DNA from: Homalodisca vitripennis
Taxonomy: Eukaryota > Arthropoda > Insecta > Hemiptera > Cicadellidae
DNA: 64,000 bases
Assembly (NCBI RefSeq): GCF_021130785.1
Contig: NW_025777615.1
Location: 110,055-174,054 of the forward strand
Direction of reading: 5' to 3'
Positions 30,669-43,866 of this stretch are shown piece by piece. Below the pieces are notes generated by a model. It was not told the DNA's origin and made no database searches. It was given only the letters and a program-made list of their open reading frames with translations. A program made the translations under genes and the position numbers. The stretch's first letter is position 1, and each line of letters opens with the position of its first letter.

Positions 30669-30993
30669 CTTCAATAGTCACGGTGCTACACCCCTTCAAG
30701 CTAAGTTTCTTCAATTTGTACAGACCTCGAGTGTAACTTTTGCAACATTCTTCATTATTAAAAGAACTATAATACTCTAGCTTCCAAAAAGTATTAAGTT
30801 GGCACGGCAAAACGTTGATCGACAAAGAGTCCTCTTTGTAGATCTCCTTTTGTGATTGTTGATGGGCCTTCAATCTTTAAATGTTGTTGTATTTTTCTCA
30901 AGGACTTTGGACATTTTGTGTAGTAATTCTAATCTCAAGTTTATTGCATTGTTCATTTTAAGGTCAGTCAAGTTTGGAGCAGCCAAAAATTTC
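30669..30993 (-). CDS. F-box/LRR protein, exon 3 (frameshifted)
   Basis: Minus-strand exon encoding leucine-rich repeats. After acceptor GATTACAG it reads KFLAAPNLTDLKMNNAINLR, LELLHKMSKVLEKN, then in a shifted frame LKIEGPSTITKGDLQRGLF, and in a further frame LYKLKKLSLKGCSTVTIE up to donor GAAG/GTATAA. The pattern (LxxLxLxxC) is that of the cysteine-containing LRRs in FBXL proteins. Two apparent frameshifts, near 30895 and 30795, break it. They are either sequence errors or signs that the gene is decaying. The joint with exon 2 is in phase (AG/G). Confidence 0.6.
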
Positions 30994-32421
30994 CTGTAAT
31001 CATTGAATATTATTTTAAAAGACTTTCAACAAAGTAGAATTTATCTTAGGACTCAGGTGTAGCTCCAGATGTCATAACTAATTAAATCATGTAATCTGTG
31101 TAAGAAGTGTTTGAACGTGGTGTGTAACAGTGAAACATTGATGTTAAAATTTAATACCACTGGTCAATTACAATACATAATCCAATAATTGATTATAAAT
31201 TTCAATTGATGTTAAACCTAATATTTACTTTTTAGCAAGTAATGTAATATGTGAGGTTGGTTAGGAGATTGCTTTCAATATGTAATCAAAGAATTGCCCA
31301 AACTGTATCAAACTTGAATATGGTTTCTTGACTTTGAAAAACGTACTTTTGTGCTACATTAAAGAAGAAGTAGCTGTGATTTGTCCATCGACAGTTTTTA
31401 TACTTTGAAAGAAAATTAAAACATTTCCTAATGGAAAACATTGCATTAATTTTGAGCAAAGTCAAGAATCTATTGAAATAAGAGTATTATAATTTATAAG
31501 CATTGTTCATGTCAGATTGTTTGTGTCTGTTTTAAAGATATATTTCATGCCTCATTGATTAAGGCAGTAAACAAACTTATTTTTGTCATAAGAACAACCA
31601 AAACTTTAAGTAAAAATTGTTCATGGCAATTTCTGTTTATTTTGTTGTTATATTTATCATAAAACGGTTAACGGCTGCTGTTTTTTTTCATAACATTTAA
31701 ATGAAGGCTCATTTAAAGATTATTTTAATGCATATCTAATAAATATTGAAAAAATTTAAAGGCATTTGGCCTGCATATAAATTACTACCTTTTATAATGA
31801 TACATTTTAATGAATCTCTGTGGGAAAAAGGTTGGTAGCTAGGATATTTGTATATTTTTGTCATGGTTTAATGTTTTTTTTTATGAGAAATATCCACATA
31901 TATATCAGTTCAGGCAGCACATAATCATCAAAAACACATTAGGCCCATAAAAATAATGGCATGTAGTTATTCATATACATTTTTAATGGACCTATTTTTA
32001 AAATTAATAAAATAATTTATGAGTAATAAACCATACTATATGATACATTTTATTTTTTTAGCCAAAGTGGTATGAAAATGCAAATTTGGAAAATGTAGAT
32101 TTGTCCATTTCAGGGAGTAGAAAAGCGATGGTGATATGTTCTCCATAGTTTTGGGACAAAACTAAGGAGAAAAATTATGTACAGAAGTTAGGACAACAGC
32201 TTTGAAAAGTGGGCTGGTTGGAAATGAAAGGATTGCTAATTTTCCTTATTGAAAGATGTGAACAGATCTACAGTACTTGAATACATACATTTGAGTCAAA
32301 ATTGAATGAAAACTTATTTAGGTTTTAAATTTAAGTTTGTACTAAACTCCGTATATATGAAACATAATATTGTTTTCTCACACCCTAAGAAAATATATTC
32401 ACTTGGATTGATTCCGTATTC
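30994..32421 (-). other. F-box/LRR intron 2, right part
   Basis: AT-rich intronic sequence; nothing recognised apart from the donor-acceptor context at its border. Confidence 0.5.
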
Positions 32422-33123
32422 CAAGAACGTAGCTTGAAAAAACAATTTGGGGAGGGAGGTTTAAGAGAAAAATTGGGGACCTCCCTAGAAACATTCAAAT
32501 TTTTGAAAACTTTCAAATGAAAGAAGTATAAGTAGTTTGAAATTTTTTTTAAAGTTTTTATGTCTTGAATACATTGTTATTGATGATTGATATCATAATT
32601 ATAGAGGCTCTGCTTTAGTAGGCCGTGCTAGGATTAATAATTGATATTCATTAGACTTATTTAGTAATTTTAATTACAAAATGGATGCTTTTTTGTCTGC
32701 AAAACACAGTGAATATTACTATGCGTATACTACAAATCTACATTAAGAAATTATATAATAAGTAAAATAGCTTTTACAAAACAGTAAAATAACTTCTTGA
32801 TTTCTGAGTCATCATATCTAGTTGCTCTTGAGAGAAAATGATATTTTCCTGTAGTGGATAGAAAGGGTTAGGAAGTGCAGTGAACCGCTTATTCCCCATT
32901 TTTCCCCCTTAAAAATGTTTGAGTTTGAGTTCTCTTAAAATCCTTTATCCATTTCAATGTTGCAAATGATCTATTCAGCAGTATCTCAGTATGTCAGTGA
33001 ATACTGGAATTATTTAAATAATAATAATGATCATTTGCTAAAAAAGTAAATTTAAAAAAAATTGAAACTTTGGGGGGAATTGAAACTCTGTGAAACCACC
33101 CCCCCCTTGGGGCTACGCCCTTG
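32422..33123. mobile_element. Candidate hAT-type MITE
   Basis: The left end CAAGAACGTAGCTT is the near inverse of the right end (GGGGCTACGCCCTTG). The flanks CCGTATTC (32414-32421) and CCATATTC (33124-33131) match at 7 of 8 bases, as a hAT-type target duplication would. The interior has no coding frame. The termini are short and G/C-rich next to an otherwise AT-rich body. Confidence 0.4.
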
Positions 33124-35929
33124 CCATATTCCAACGCACAATAAAAGTACTACAAAATATAACTATTCCTATTTTCTTCCTACATCTCACTGTATGTTAT
33201 TTATGTAAGAAAAACAGAAGAGTTTTTATTTGTTATAAATACACCACTAGTCAACTCACATTAAATATGTGTAATTTCCCAATCCGCACATATCCATATG
33301 AAGTAAAAGTTATATGCTGTTTCATTGTTTTTATTAAATGAGCCATTTCCCTGGTCAGAAATCTTTGGTGTTTTGTATCTGTGTGACATTTTGAACTCAA
33401 GAATCCTGCTGTTGTGTACCACCGTCCTCAAGTCACTCAAGGTTATAAACTCATTCAGACTGACGTCGATGCAGGTTAATGTTGGATTGCAAAGCCAACA
33501 ATCTCAAAGAAAACCTAGAAATTTGAGTGAAAAATTATTAATGCTAAGAAAGAAACAACAAATTTCCATTATTGAGGACACCAAATGTATTTTGTTTTGA
33601 AACTTTATCAAATTGCTTCACTTTACAGGTTGTGATGGAACTTGGTTGTTTGCTTTTACTTTTGTGCAAGTGTCTGTATAGACTGCACATTCGTGAAGCA
33701 GGTAACTATTGTTACGACCACCTTATGAGAACCCGCAGCAATAATCCCTGTGCAACATGTACAATAATCCATGAGAAACTACAGGTGTTACATATATCTT
33801 AAGAGAAGTAAATATTAAAACCAAGACCCTGCAGCTAATATTATTACAGGCGTACTTCAACCCAGGCCTCTTCTACAAAGAAAATTTTGTCTAACCTTGT
33901 ATTGAATTTTAAGTTTTAGCTCAATTAGCAAAATTATATTGTAGGATTTTGAAGATTTCAGCACAGTAGAACAAAAATAGCACTAACAGTGCTCTGGTGG
34001 TGATGATTAATAATATTTTTAAGTCAGCCACTGTATAGTACTTTTATCTGTCATGAACTCAATTGATTTGAACAATTAAAAATAATAATTTCATGATGTT
34101 GTAAAACAAGCTGAAAGAAATAGGAATAACAGTTAAAACATGTGTAACTGATGGATCTAATTTCGGTTTGTGGAGAAAGAATCTAGGAATTACATAAGAA
34201 AAACCCGTTTTTATATTCAGAATCAGACAAGATTTACTCTTTTTTATGACTTCCCATGTATTTTGAAAAGTTCACGTAATAGAATTTAGAGTTTAGTTCC
34301 AGTTCACCTTCCTCTTAATATCAAACAGCGTATAAGAGACTCTAAACGGATAAATATCAAAAACAAACCGAGATAGGGGCAACAATAATCAAAAGCAGGA
34401 TTGGTTTGTTTATTTCTGAATGTAAGTTCAGAAATGTTTTCATTTTATATATTCAGTGTCTCGCTGCAGCTCTAAGCACCACATACAAAATCAAAGGATG
34501 AAAAGTATAATACAGCAATTGATTATTAAATACTTGAAGATAATGGTTATTGCTAATTTAGTAAGGGGCTATAATTTAGTAATTATAGCTGAATATAGTT
34601 CATTGTATAAGTTTGATACAATAATACGAATAATTAATTACATTACATAATATTAAAGCAGCAAAATAATTGAAATAATTAATTACAAAACTGAATTTTT
34701 AAATAAGTAAAATTAACAATTTTTGTAACTGATACAGATGATGGAAAATGTTTGGATCTTGGAAAGTGACGTGTAGATCAGACATACGTTTTCAAAAACA
34801 GAGTATAGCTCATTTAAACATAGTGTGCGACATCTTTCGATTTAAGCATGTGTAGCTTCTTTCAAGTGTAAGCTAAAGAAACCACAACCGTCATCCCATA
34901 CTCATAAATCACTACTTTAGCCACGAATGTGAAAGTATGTGCATCAAGATAGTATATATTGGTTTGGCTATATCTCGTTTCAATATGCATAAATGATTTA
35001 GATCAATAATTGCTATTTGATAAAAATTTGCTTGAGCTTGAAAGTTTTTCAAACTCAATAAATCAGTCAACAAATCTTTTCAAGTCACGATCGATATGAT
35101 TCGTTCTTAATGATCTTCTAGACAAGCCTGTCAACACTCTTTTAGACTTGGTTACTATGTATAATAAGAATATCTTCCAATTCAATAGGTGCATATTTAA
35201 AACTTCTTTTTAAAAAGTTTAGGTGATATCTTGTAACTCGTTGCAGAGATCTCAAACTTAAAAACATTTCCATCCAAGAAGCAATAACAAAAAATTGTTG
35301 ATCACTATGAGATTGAAGCTTACTGCAAGGTTTCTCAATAATTTTTCCACCCGAGATCATATTGAATTGTGCACATTTCATTTAGAATTCAGTTATGCTT
35401 TGTTTGCTTCTTTCGGATTTGAAATGCCTTGGATTTTGAGTAAACATGTTATATACTTAATTTTAAACACACTTTTCTAGTATGAAGGGAAACTCGCCCT
35501 TGCCTGAAGTTCGTTAGACGCAATCTGCAGTTGTGAAAATGTTCTACACTACACCGTAGCTTGTTTTTTCAATTTAAGGCTTCATCTAAAGCAACCCTTT
35601 AACGTCATAAGGAAAAAGTAAAAGGATATACCCATTGGATCCAAACACAAAAGTTCTCAAGGATTGCCATTTTTTAGATAATGTCAAAATGTTTGAGCCC
35701 CTTCTAATATATAAATTTTATTGAGTAAAATTTGCGTAAATAAATTATTTACCATTGTCCAAGTTATGAACTTTATGTCTTTTCAATGGTGAAATTTTTC
35801 AATTACAATTTGCAATGTACACAAAGTACACCTCCATTATTTGTTCGAATTTTGGCCCTTGTACTAACCCATTGCTAAAGCATTATTATAATTTATGCCT
35901 AAGTTTTAAACTTATTTGGGTACTGCATT
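33124..35929 (-). other. F-box/LRR intron 2, middle part
   Basis: 2.8 kb of AT-rich sequence. The open frames at 33325-33600, 33572-33802 and 35142-35381 (minus) were read and have no recognisable domain; no clear repeat is seen. Confidence 0.4.
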
Positions 35930-38326
35930 ATTATTTGCAATCTATTGCATTCAAGAATTTTATTTATGCGGGACATTCTGAATACTCACTTTCCCAAGTG
36001 ACAAGACGCAGTACACACTGTTTTATATTACTATTTGCAATCTATTGCTTCAAGAATTTATTTATGCGGACATTCTGAATACTCACTTTCCCAATGTGAC
36101 AAGACGCAGTACACACTCGTTATATATTATTATTTGCAATCTATTGCTTCAAGAATTTATATTTATGCGGACATTCTGGAATACTCACTTTCCCAATGTG
36201 ACAAGACGCGAGTACACACTGTTTTATATATTACTATTTGCAATCTATTGCTTCAAGAATTTTATTTATGCGGACATTCTGAATACTCACTTTCCCCAAT
36301 GTGACAAGACGCAGTACACACTGTTTATATATTACTATTGCAATCTAATTCAAGAATTTATTTACTGCGGACATTCTGAAATACTCACTTTCCAAGTTGA
36401 CAAGACTCAGTACACCACTGTTACTATAATTACATATTTGCAATCTACTTGCTTCAAGAATTTATTTATGCCGGACATTCTGAATACCTCACTTTCCCTA
36501 GGTGACAAGACGCAGTACACACACACATGTTATATATTTTTATTTGCATCTATTGCTTCAAGAATTTTATTTATGCGGACATTCTGAATACTCACTCTCC
36601 CAATGTGACAAGACGCAGTACACATGTTATATTGTACTATTTGCAATCTATTGCTTCAAGAATTTATTATGCGGACTTCTGAATACTCACTTTCCCAATG
36701 TGACAAGACGCAGTACACCACTGTTATATATTCCTATTTGCAAAATTATTGCTTCAAGAATTTAATTTATGCGGACATTTGCATTACTCACTTTCCCAAT
36801 GGACAAGTTCGCAGTACACACTGTTTATATATTACTATTGCAATCTATTGCTTCAAGAATTTATTTATGCGGACATTCTGAATACTTCACTTTCCCAATG
36901 TGACAAGACGCAGTAACACACTGTTATATATTACTATTTTGCAATCTATTGCTTCAAATATTACTATTTGCAATCTATTGCTTCAAGAATTTATTTATGC
37001 GGACATTCTGAATACTCACTTTCCCAATGTGACAAGACGCAGTACACAGTTATATATTACTATTTGCAATTCTATTGCTTCAAGAATTTATTTATGCGGA
37101 CATCTGAATACTCACTTTCCCCAATGTGGACCAAAGGACGCAGTACACACTGTTATATATTACTATTTGCAATCTATTGCTTCAAGAATTTATTTATGCG
37201 GACATTCTGATATACTCACTTTCCCAATGTGACAAGACGCAGTACACACTGTTATCTATTACTATTTGCAATCTATTTGACAAACGCAGTACACCACTGT
37301 TATATATTACTATGCAATCTATTGCTTCCAAGAATTTATTTATGCGGAGCATTCTGAATACTCACTTTCCCATGTACAAACGCAGTACACACTGTTTATA
37401 TATTACTATTTGCATATCTATTGCTTCAAAGAATTTATTTATTTATGCGGACATTCTGAATACACACTCACTTTCCCAATGTGACACAAGACGCAGTACA
37501 CACTGTTATATATTACTATTTGCAATCTATTGCTTTCCTAAGAATTATTATTTATGCGGACATTCTGAATACTCACTTTCCCAATGTGACAAGACGCAGT
37601 TAATCACATGTTATATATTACTATTTGCAATCTATTGCTTCAAGAATTTATTTTATGCGGACATTCTGAATACTCACTTTCCCAATGTGACAAGACGCAG
37701 TACACACTGTTATATATTACTATTTGCAATCTATTGCTTCAAGAATTTATTTATGCGGGACATTCTGAATACTCACTTTCCCAATGTGACAAGCGCAGTA
37801 CACACATGTTATATATTACTATTTGCAATCTATTGCTTCAAGAATTTATTTATGCGGACATTCTGAATACTCACCTTTCCCAATGTGACAAGACGCAGAC
37901 CAGTAACACACTGTTATATATTACTATTTGCAATCTATTGCTTCAAGAATTTATTTATGCGGAATTTTACTTCCCAATGTGACAAGACGCAGTACACACT
38001 GTTTATATATACTATTTGCAATCTATTGCCTTCAAGAATTTATTTATGCGGACATTCTGAATACTCACTTTCCCAATGTGACAAGACGCAGTACACACTG
38101 TTATATATTACTATTTGCAATCTATTGCTTCAAGAATTTATTTATGCGGACATTCTGAATACTCACTTTCCCAATGTGACAAGACGCCGTACAACACTGT
38201 TATATATTACTATTTGCAATCTATTGCTTCAAGAAATTATTTTTATGTGCGGACATTCTGAATACTCACATTCTTCTCCAATGTGACAAGACGCAGTAGG
38301 CTACACACTGTTTATATTATATGATT
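35930..38326 (+). repeat. 98-bp satellite array, about 23 units
   Basis: Roughly 23 units of about 98 bp, each with TTGCAATCTATTGCTTCAAG, TTTATGCGGACATTCTGAAT and CAATGTGACAAGACGCAGTA. Unlike the two other arrays here, the units differ mostly by one- or two-base insertions and deletions, some missing blocks (for example near 37275 and 37965), and few substitutions. That error pattern suggests unpolished long-read consensus. The many open frames between 35815 and 38286 are only this repeat read in different frames. Confidence 0.95.
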
Positions 38327-38673
38327 TGCTGTTAAATTCCAAAGTGAAATAAAATCTGTGAATAGTGATTTTCAGAGATTAATTACTGAGAGTCCTGGTC
38401 TTGTCTTCTGTCTTGGTTGATACTCTCCAGATTCTCATTAACGCACAAATCAACTCTCACCTTTCTTCTATTCTCAATATTTGCTCCTCCTCTTGGCATC
38501 TTTAAGAACACTATATATCTTAATGCATTTGCATAACTTTACAACTGGTAAAAAGCAATATTAAAATGACCTTACAGACGTTAATATATGTTTAATTATT
38601 GTTTAAATTTAACCATTTTATCTGTTATTGTTGTAATTCAACACGTTACTTTAACAAATACAGTACCGGTACT

Positions 38674-41600
38674 GTTTTAAGCAGTGTTGCCAATCCACTT
38701 TTGGAAAATTCCCACCAGTACCTGAAAAAAATACCACCTATGCTTTAAAATTACCCTTGCTTTTAAAAGTATATTTAGGCTACTAAAGTGTGTTATCGAC
38801 ATCGTATGACAGTCTATATTTGTAAATGCAGGGTGTCTACCAAACTGAACATATAAAATTCCCTGACTTTTCCAGGTTTTCTAGGTTAGACACTCTTAAA
38901 ATGGCTTAACGAGCAGGATTTTTTATTGCATTGAAATATGGTTTGATTTTAGAGCATAATATCATAACTTATATTGTTAAAAAAAATTAACTTTTTACTT
39001 TTTTAACAGAGACAATTTGCATGAAAAAGTTAGTTTCAGAAAAACAAATTTAACTTTCAATGAGCTTGGATCCATGCCAAAGTTTTTTAAATAGAAACTT
39101 GTAAACTGATAAAGCAGACATTAATCATGCAATCCTGCTGTGATTCAAAGAAGGAGTAAAGGAATATAATATGTAAATGACTTCTAAAATCTCACTGTCA
39201 ACCAGCTAAGCACAAGGCTTTAGGTTTGAACATACTATAGGCCTACAAAGTATTATTTTAGGAAAGGCCTACCAAAACCAAACATGCAAGGTTAAGCAAA
39301 AATACTTACAACACTCTTTCATGATTATCCTACCTCCAAAATAGGTTGTTTAACTGATGTACAGTTTAATAAAATTTGTATGATAAAATCACATGAACTG
39401 TTATGTGTTGTTCTAAAAAATCCACTTTTTTCCTTTAACTCAACTTGTAGCTTTATGGAAAAAAAATTACACTAGATCACTGTTTTTAAATGTGTTAAAA
39501 CCACAATTTTTTAATGTACAGGCAAAGTGCATAGGCACACATAGTCTTGAAATTAAACCTTAGAAGGCTAGCATTACCATTGATGTGTTTAGCCTACTCT
39601 ATAACTCAGGTTCAAAATATTTATTTATATATAAATATATATATATATAATATATACACACAAAATTTATTTCACAAATATATCACTTGATGACCAAAAT
39701 ATGAATCACAATATATTTGGCTATATTAACACAGTTTTAGTTTTTTTAAAAGCCAAATAATAATAATAAGGCCTAATTTCTTATTGCCATATATTTCTTG
39801 TGAGCATTTCCTTGGTAGGTTCAAATTTAACACATCCACCGCTATTTCGGATTCCTTCCCCTTTGTACCCATCCAATGAACACGACTGTTTCTGTTTTCA
39901 ATTTGTTTTCTGTCATTGGTTTTGCAATGCTTCAGTTCACTGAATATTCGTTCGACAGATGAATTTGAAAAATGGCAGTATAAAAAGTAAGTTAAAACAC
40001 TTTTTGTATTTCTGTAAACATAGCAATCTCCAGCGACTGTCTTTAGACTGAATACAGCCTTCCAATATTGCATAGCAGACTCATTTTGCATCAAGTTTAT
40101 GCTCTTTGAAGTCTAGCAAAGCATGACTTTTTCCACTGATTGTCGAGTTTTTTGGACATCAAACAAACTTTCTTCAGAACGGGAAATCTGTTAATGACAT
40201 GAGCCAAAGACCTTACTTTGAAGGTTTGGGCACTTTTTGGCTCCAAGACACTGAGGACATCAAAAACTTCATCAGAAAAAATCAAATCTAGATTTGATTT
40301 TGTGTGACCAATTCCACATAGAAGCTTAAAATACTTTTTAAGAAAACTTCAATATCTTTCTTTTCTGCATTTTTCTTTAATTCATTAAATGTTTCTGTTG
40401 CCTGAATGCCTAAATATATTTGTTCTAATTGCAGGAAATGACGGGGGTTTGAATGCTCAATGGACATGATGGGTGTATTTTTAATGTAGTTTAAGTCCAT
40501 GTAGTTTGTACACAGATCTTGAAGCATCTTGTGAACCTCTGGTCGCAATCTATGGAGAAGTGGTGTTTCGGATTGGAACATTACATTAAAATCTGTTAGC
40601 ATACCAAGAACATAAGGACATAAACTCCAAGTATAAGTAGATAAATTTGGTTTGTTCATAGCAGCTAACATGCTATCCACTGTGTTTGACGGTGGTCTTC
40701 GACAGAAGCGGTCAGCAGGTAGGCCTTCAACGGTTGAAATTGTTCAATCACTCTGTCAACGCAAGATTTTTAATGACAGCCATCTTGTTACTGCTGGTGA
40801 TAGTATTTTGTGGATTTCCTCTTGAAAAAACTCTTGGAACTGTACAAAGGCAGACTGTCTCCCAAAACTTCTGCTGAAGTGAGCCCCAAGATTTTCGGAG
40901 CAAATCCTCCACTGTCTTTGGTAACTTCATACATGCTTTACTTGCCGCCAGGTGGATCATGTGGCAAGAACACTTGACACATGCAATGTGAGGGATTTCT
41001 ATTTTCAAAAGTGAAAAACCGAATGATGCTGCCCCACCATCACATTACAATGTGTCAGAACTAAATCCCACTAAGTTTTCAATGGGTATATTTTTTGATT
41101 TTCAGCGAGTTCATCATACCAGTGAATAATTCATCATCAGCAGTGCTAGAATTTGACTTCAAACATGTCAAATAAATTAGTTTTATGGCGTTCCAGTTAC
41201 ATCATCAATATAGATAACTGTGAGGGCACATTGATTAACCGATGCCTGATCCGTTGTCTCATCCATGATCAAGGAGAAAAAACGATCCTGGTGCCCTTAG
41301 TTTTTTTGGTAAATCAATTCCATGAATGCGGGACCTAAGGCTTTTTTAATCACAGTTGTTTGTTTTAGTGCGTTTTCATACACAGTTTAGCAGCAATTTC
41401 TGAGTCCGGAAAGACCGATTTGCACAGCGGAATCAATGTATCCATCAGCGAAAAGGGCAGGTTGTTGGTTGCAATTAGGCCGGCTAATTTTAATTCTGCT
41501 CGTTTGACACTTTTATCTGTTGTAGTTTCTTTGAACAATTTTTTTTAAGTCTTTGTTAGTGGCTATCTCCTTGATTAATTTTAGGTGCTTGAGGGACCTT

Positions 41601-43239
41601 TCCATGACGCACAATCTCTCTGTTTTATATGCGCCCCCATGACTGCATCACAGACACTACAATATGCCATGTCTTGTCCGGTTCTTTCTTTGACTTTTTT
41701 TTGTAGCCAGTTTTTTGAACTGGGGGTCATTCAACCAGTTTGAATTGAATTTTCTTTCTTTTTTACTAGGCCTAATGGTGGCAGTATGGGTAAACCTAGA
41801 CACAATTTTTAGGCCTAGCAGCAGTTTTTGGTTTGGGTGGTATTTGAAGTTGAGTGTACGGCTAGGTCTGTATCAAGCTCAGTTTCCTTGCTACTAGCAG
41901 CAATATTAACCTGGTCCTCCTCACTAGAGCTTTGACCTAATGGTTCTGGGATTCATCTGGATCTATTCCTAAGTCTTCGTACTCCATTGGGATTGCAAGA
42001 GACATTGAACTAGGCCAAATAGATTTTTTGCTCGATTTCACCATGTGAGCTTTCTACAAACGACTTGCTCTGTCTACTTTCATCATCTTTGTCTTTTTTC
42101 TCATCTTCATCTTTCTTAGGCTTAGGCCTACCTTTAATAATAAACTTATCCATCTTAGTAACTTAAGTTAGTCCAATTAGAGATTCATGTCAATAAAGCT
42201 AGTTCAAAGTTAGATGGATTGTAAATGGAAAATGTAAATTAGTTAGGCCAACACTAACTATAGTTAGGTGATGTTTAGTTAAGCTTAGGGAAAACAATTA
42301 TGAAAGCAGAGCAGATAGGCTAGTAGTAGGTATTACAAAGCATAAATAGGACTAGGTCGTTACCTAGCTATAGGCCCCTAATCATATTTACAAAACAAAT
42401 GATTTGTTATGAACTTAAAGCAGGCAAAGCTAGCTCTCAAAAGTGTCATCTACACTCTAAAAATAATAGTCCCAAGAAGAAAAAATAGCATATGCAAAAA
42501 AGAGATCTACGTTTCTTAAGTTATATGCACTATAAAATAATGGTCCAAGGGGAAAAGATTGGCCAAGCACTACTAACAGTTATGACATGAACACAATAAA
42601 AATAATGGGCTAGTCCGAGAAGAAAAAATATTGCTACATTTTTTGTAGCCTATACCTTGGCCACAGTCTACACAATTTTCACTACATACTTTACTATTCT
42701 AGGTCCACGGATTAAAATGCACGATAAAGAAAACTTGAAATCTTACGTATCTTGGAAAAAACGTACTTAACTAAAGCCAACTCACACGGCTATGAAAATC
42801 TTATCATCCATTAAACTGATCAACTTATCTCAACTGAATAACTTCACTAGAAGAAATAAGAAAATAGAAACCAAAAATTCAAGAGAAGAAGAACACTAAA
42901 CACTATTACTAACAGCATAGACTAAATATCCCTGGTGTTGTTTGTTATCATAGACTAACTATGCCAACCGTCAATTTCTATCTTAGCATAGAGTATTAAA
43001 AACAACAACAATCTGAATACATATTGTAATATTATATCGATTGGAATGTGTTGAATGGGAAATCAATCAGGTTACCTGAAAGCGGAATTCTCAGTGTTCG
43101 TTGTTTTCCCTAATTAATTTAAAGTTACCACCAATTTACCACCGGGGCATAAAATTACCACCTGAAATACCACCGAGACCTTAAAATTACTCCAACAAAA
43201 TGTGGTAATTACCACCCGATTGGCAACGCTGGTTTTAAG
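38674..43239 (-). mobile_element. Complete hAT transposon with target duplication
   Basis: A 4.55-kb element (38682-43231) with ends CAGTGTTGCCAATCC and GATTGGCAACGCTG, flanked by a perfect 8-bp duplication GTTTTAAG (38674-38681 and 43232-43239). Subterminal regions carry repeated TACCACC/GGTGGTA motifs, as expected of transposase-binding sites. It encodes a decayed hAT transposase on the minus strand. It lies in intron 2 of the F-box gene, in the same orientation as that gene. Confidence 0.92.
39726..42153 (-). pseudogene. hAT transposase, ZNF862/ZBED-like group, broken
   Basis: The minus-strand coding remnant starts at ATG 42153 with MDKFIIKGRPKPKKDEDEKK, a lysine/aspartate-rich N-terminus. 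Next come LIMDETTDQASVNQCALTV (first catalytic aspartate region, about 41290), IPHIACVKCSCHMIHLAASK and ACMKLPKTVEDLLR (41008-40900), and FQSETPLLHRLRPEVHKML (about 40560). It ends with FSNSSVERIFSELKHCKTND (about 39960), the hAT dimerisation domain. This order is that of hAT transposases related to vertebrate ZNF862. Frame breaks near 42000, 41050, 40800, 40290 and 40100 make it inactive. Confidence 0.85.
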
Positions 43240-43643
43240 TGCAAACTCTACGTCATAGTTCATTATTTTCAGCTAGATGGTGCTAGGGTAGTTTACAATA
43301 ACGTTTTTAATTCGATTTGGTTAACGTTTTCAACATTTTACCAGCTATTTCTGGAGTATATATACGTTAAATGCTATTCTAATTCTTCCGAATGTCCGAA
43401 ACTTTATGTAGTTTTAAAATATTACCATCCACTTTAAGCCATTTTTCTCATTGTTTTTCTAGATTATTGAAAAAATCCAAATCAAAGTCACCGTTCAAAA
43501 TATAATCAATCATCCCCATTAATCACCTTAAAGTAAAAAGTTTTCGGAATCGCTATAGATCTCTAAAGTATGTATGTGTGTGTGTTTCACACACCTATTC
43601 TCTTCTCTTACATATTTACAATATATAAATTGCAAGAACTAAC
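43240..43643 (-). other. F-box/LRR intron 2, left part
   Basis: 400 bp of intron between the hAT element and exon 2; a short TG repeat (TATGTATGTGTGTGTGTTTC) near 43568. Nothing else seen. Confidence 0.6.
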
Positions 43644-43791
43644 CTGTGTGATGTAAATTTTGTTTGTTTAAGCTCCAAACTTTGAAGAGATTTCAGTGAG
43701 AGAAAGTACATTGATTAATACGTCTTCAGGTACTAAATTTCCTTGAGAGGAACATTGCTTCACTGTAAGTTTTTCAACATTCTTATTACAT
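43644..43791 (-). CDS. F-box/LRR protein, exon 2 (one-base shift)
   Basis: Minus-strand exon of 148 bp after acceptor TTTATTTCAG. It completes the arginine codon left by exon 1 and reads CNKNVEKLTVKQCSSQGNLV and PEDVLINVLSLT. After a one-base shift it reads SLQSLELKQTKFTSHR up to donor ACAG/GTTAGT. LxxLxL spacing marks leucine-rich repeats. With the shift the exon joins exon 3 in phase; without it the frame ends at a TAA. The shift is a sequence error or a true lesion. Confidence 0.65.
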
Positions 43792-43866
43792 CTGAAATAA
43801 ATGTGTTAGTTTTTGATTAATTATTAATTCTGTATATATAATTACGTATATATATATATATATATA

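Noticed and set aside
35142..35381. 79-residue minus-strand frame in the F-box gene, considered as an extra LRR exon
   Set aside because: Exons 2 and 3 already join in phase across it, it has no clear LRR spacing, and no good splice sites flank it.
35815..38286. Several overlapping frames of 76-246 residues
   Set aside because: All are the 98-bp satellite read in different frames after indels; the same peptide blocks recur in all three frames.
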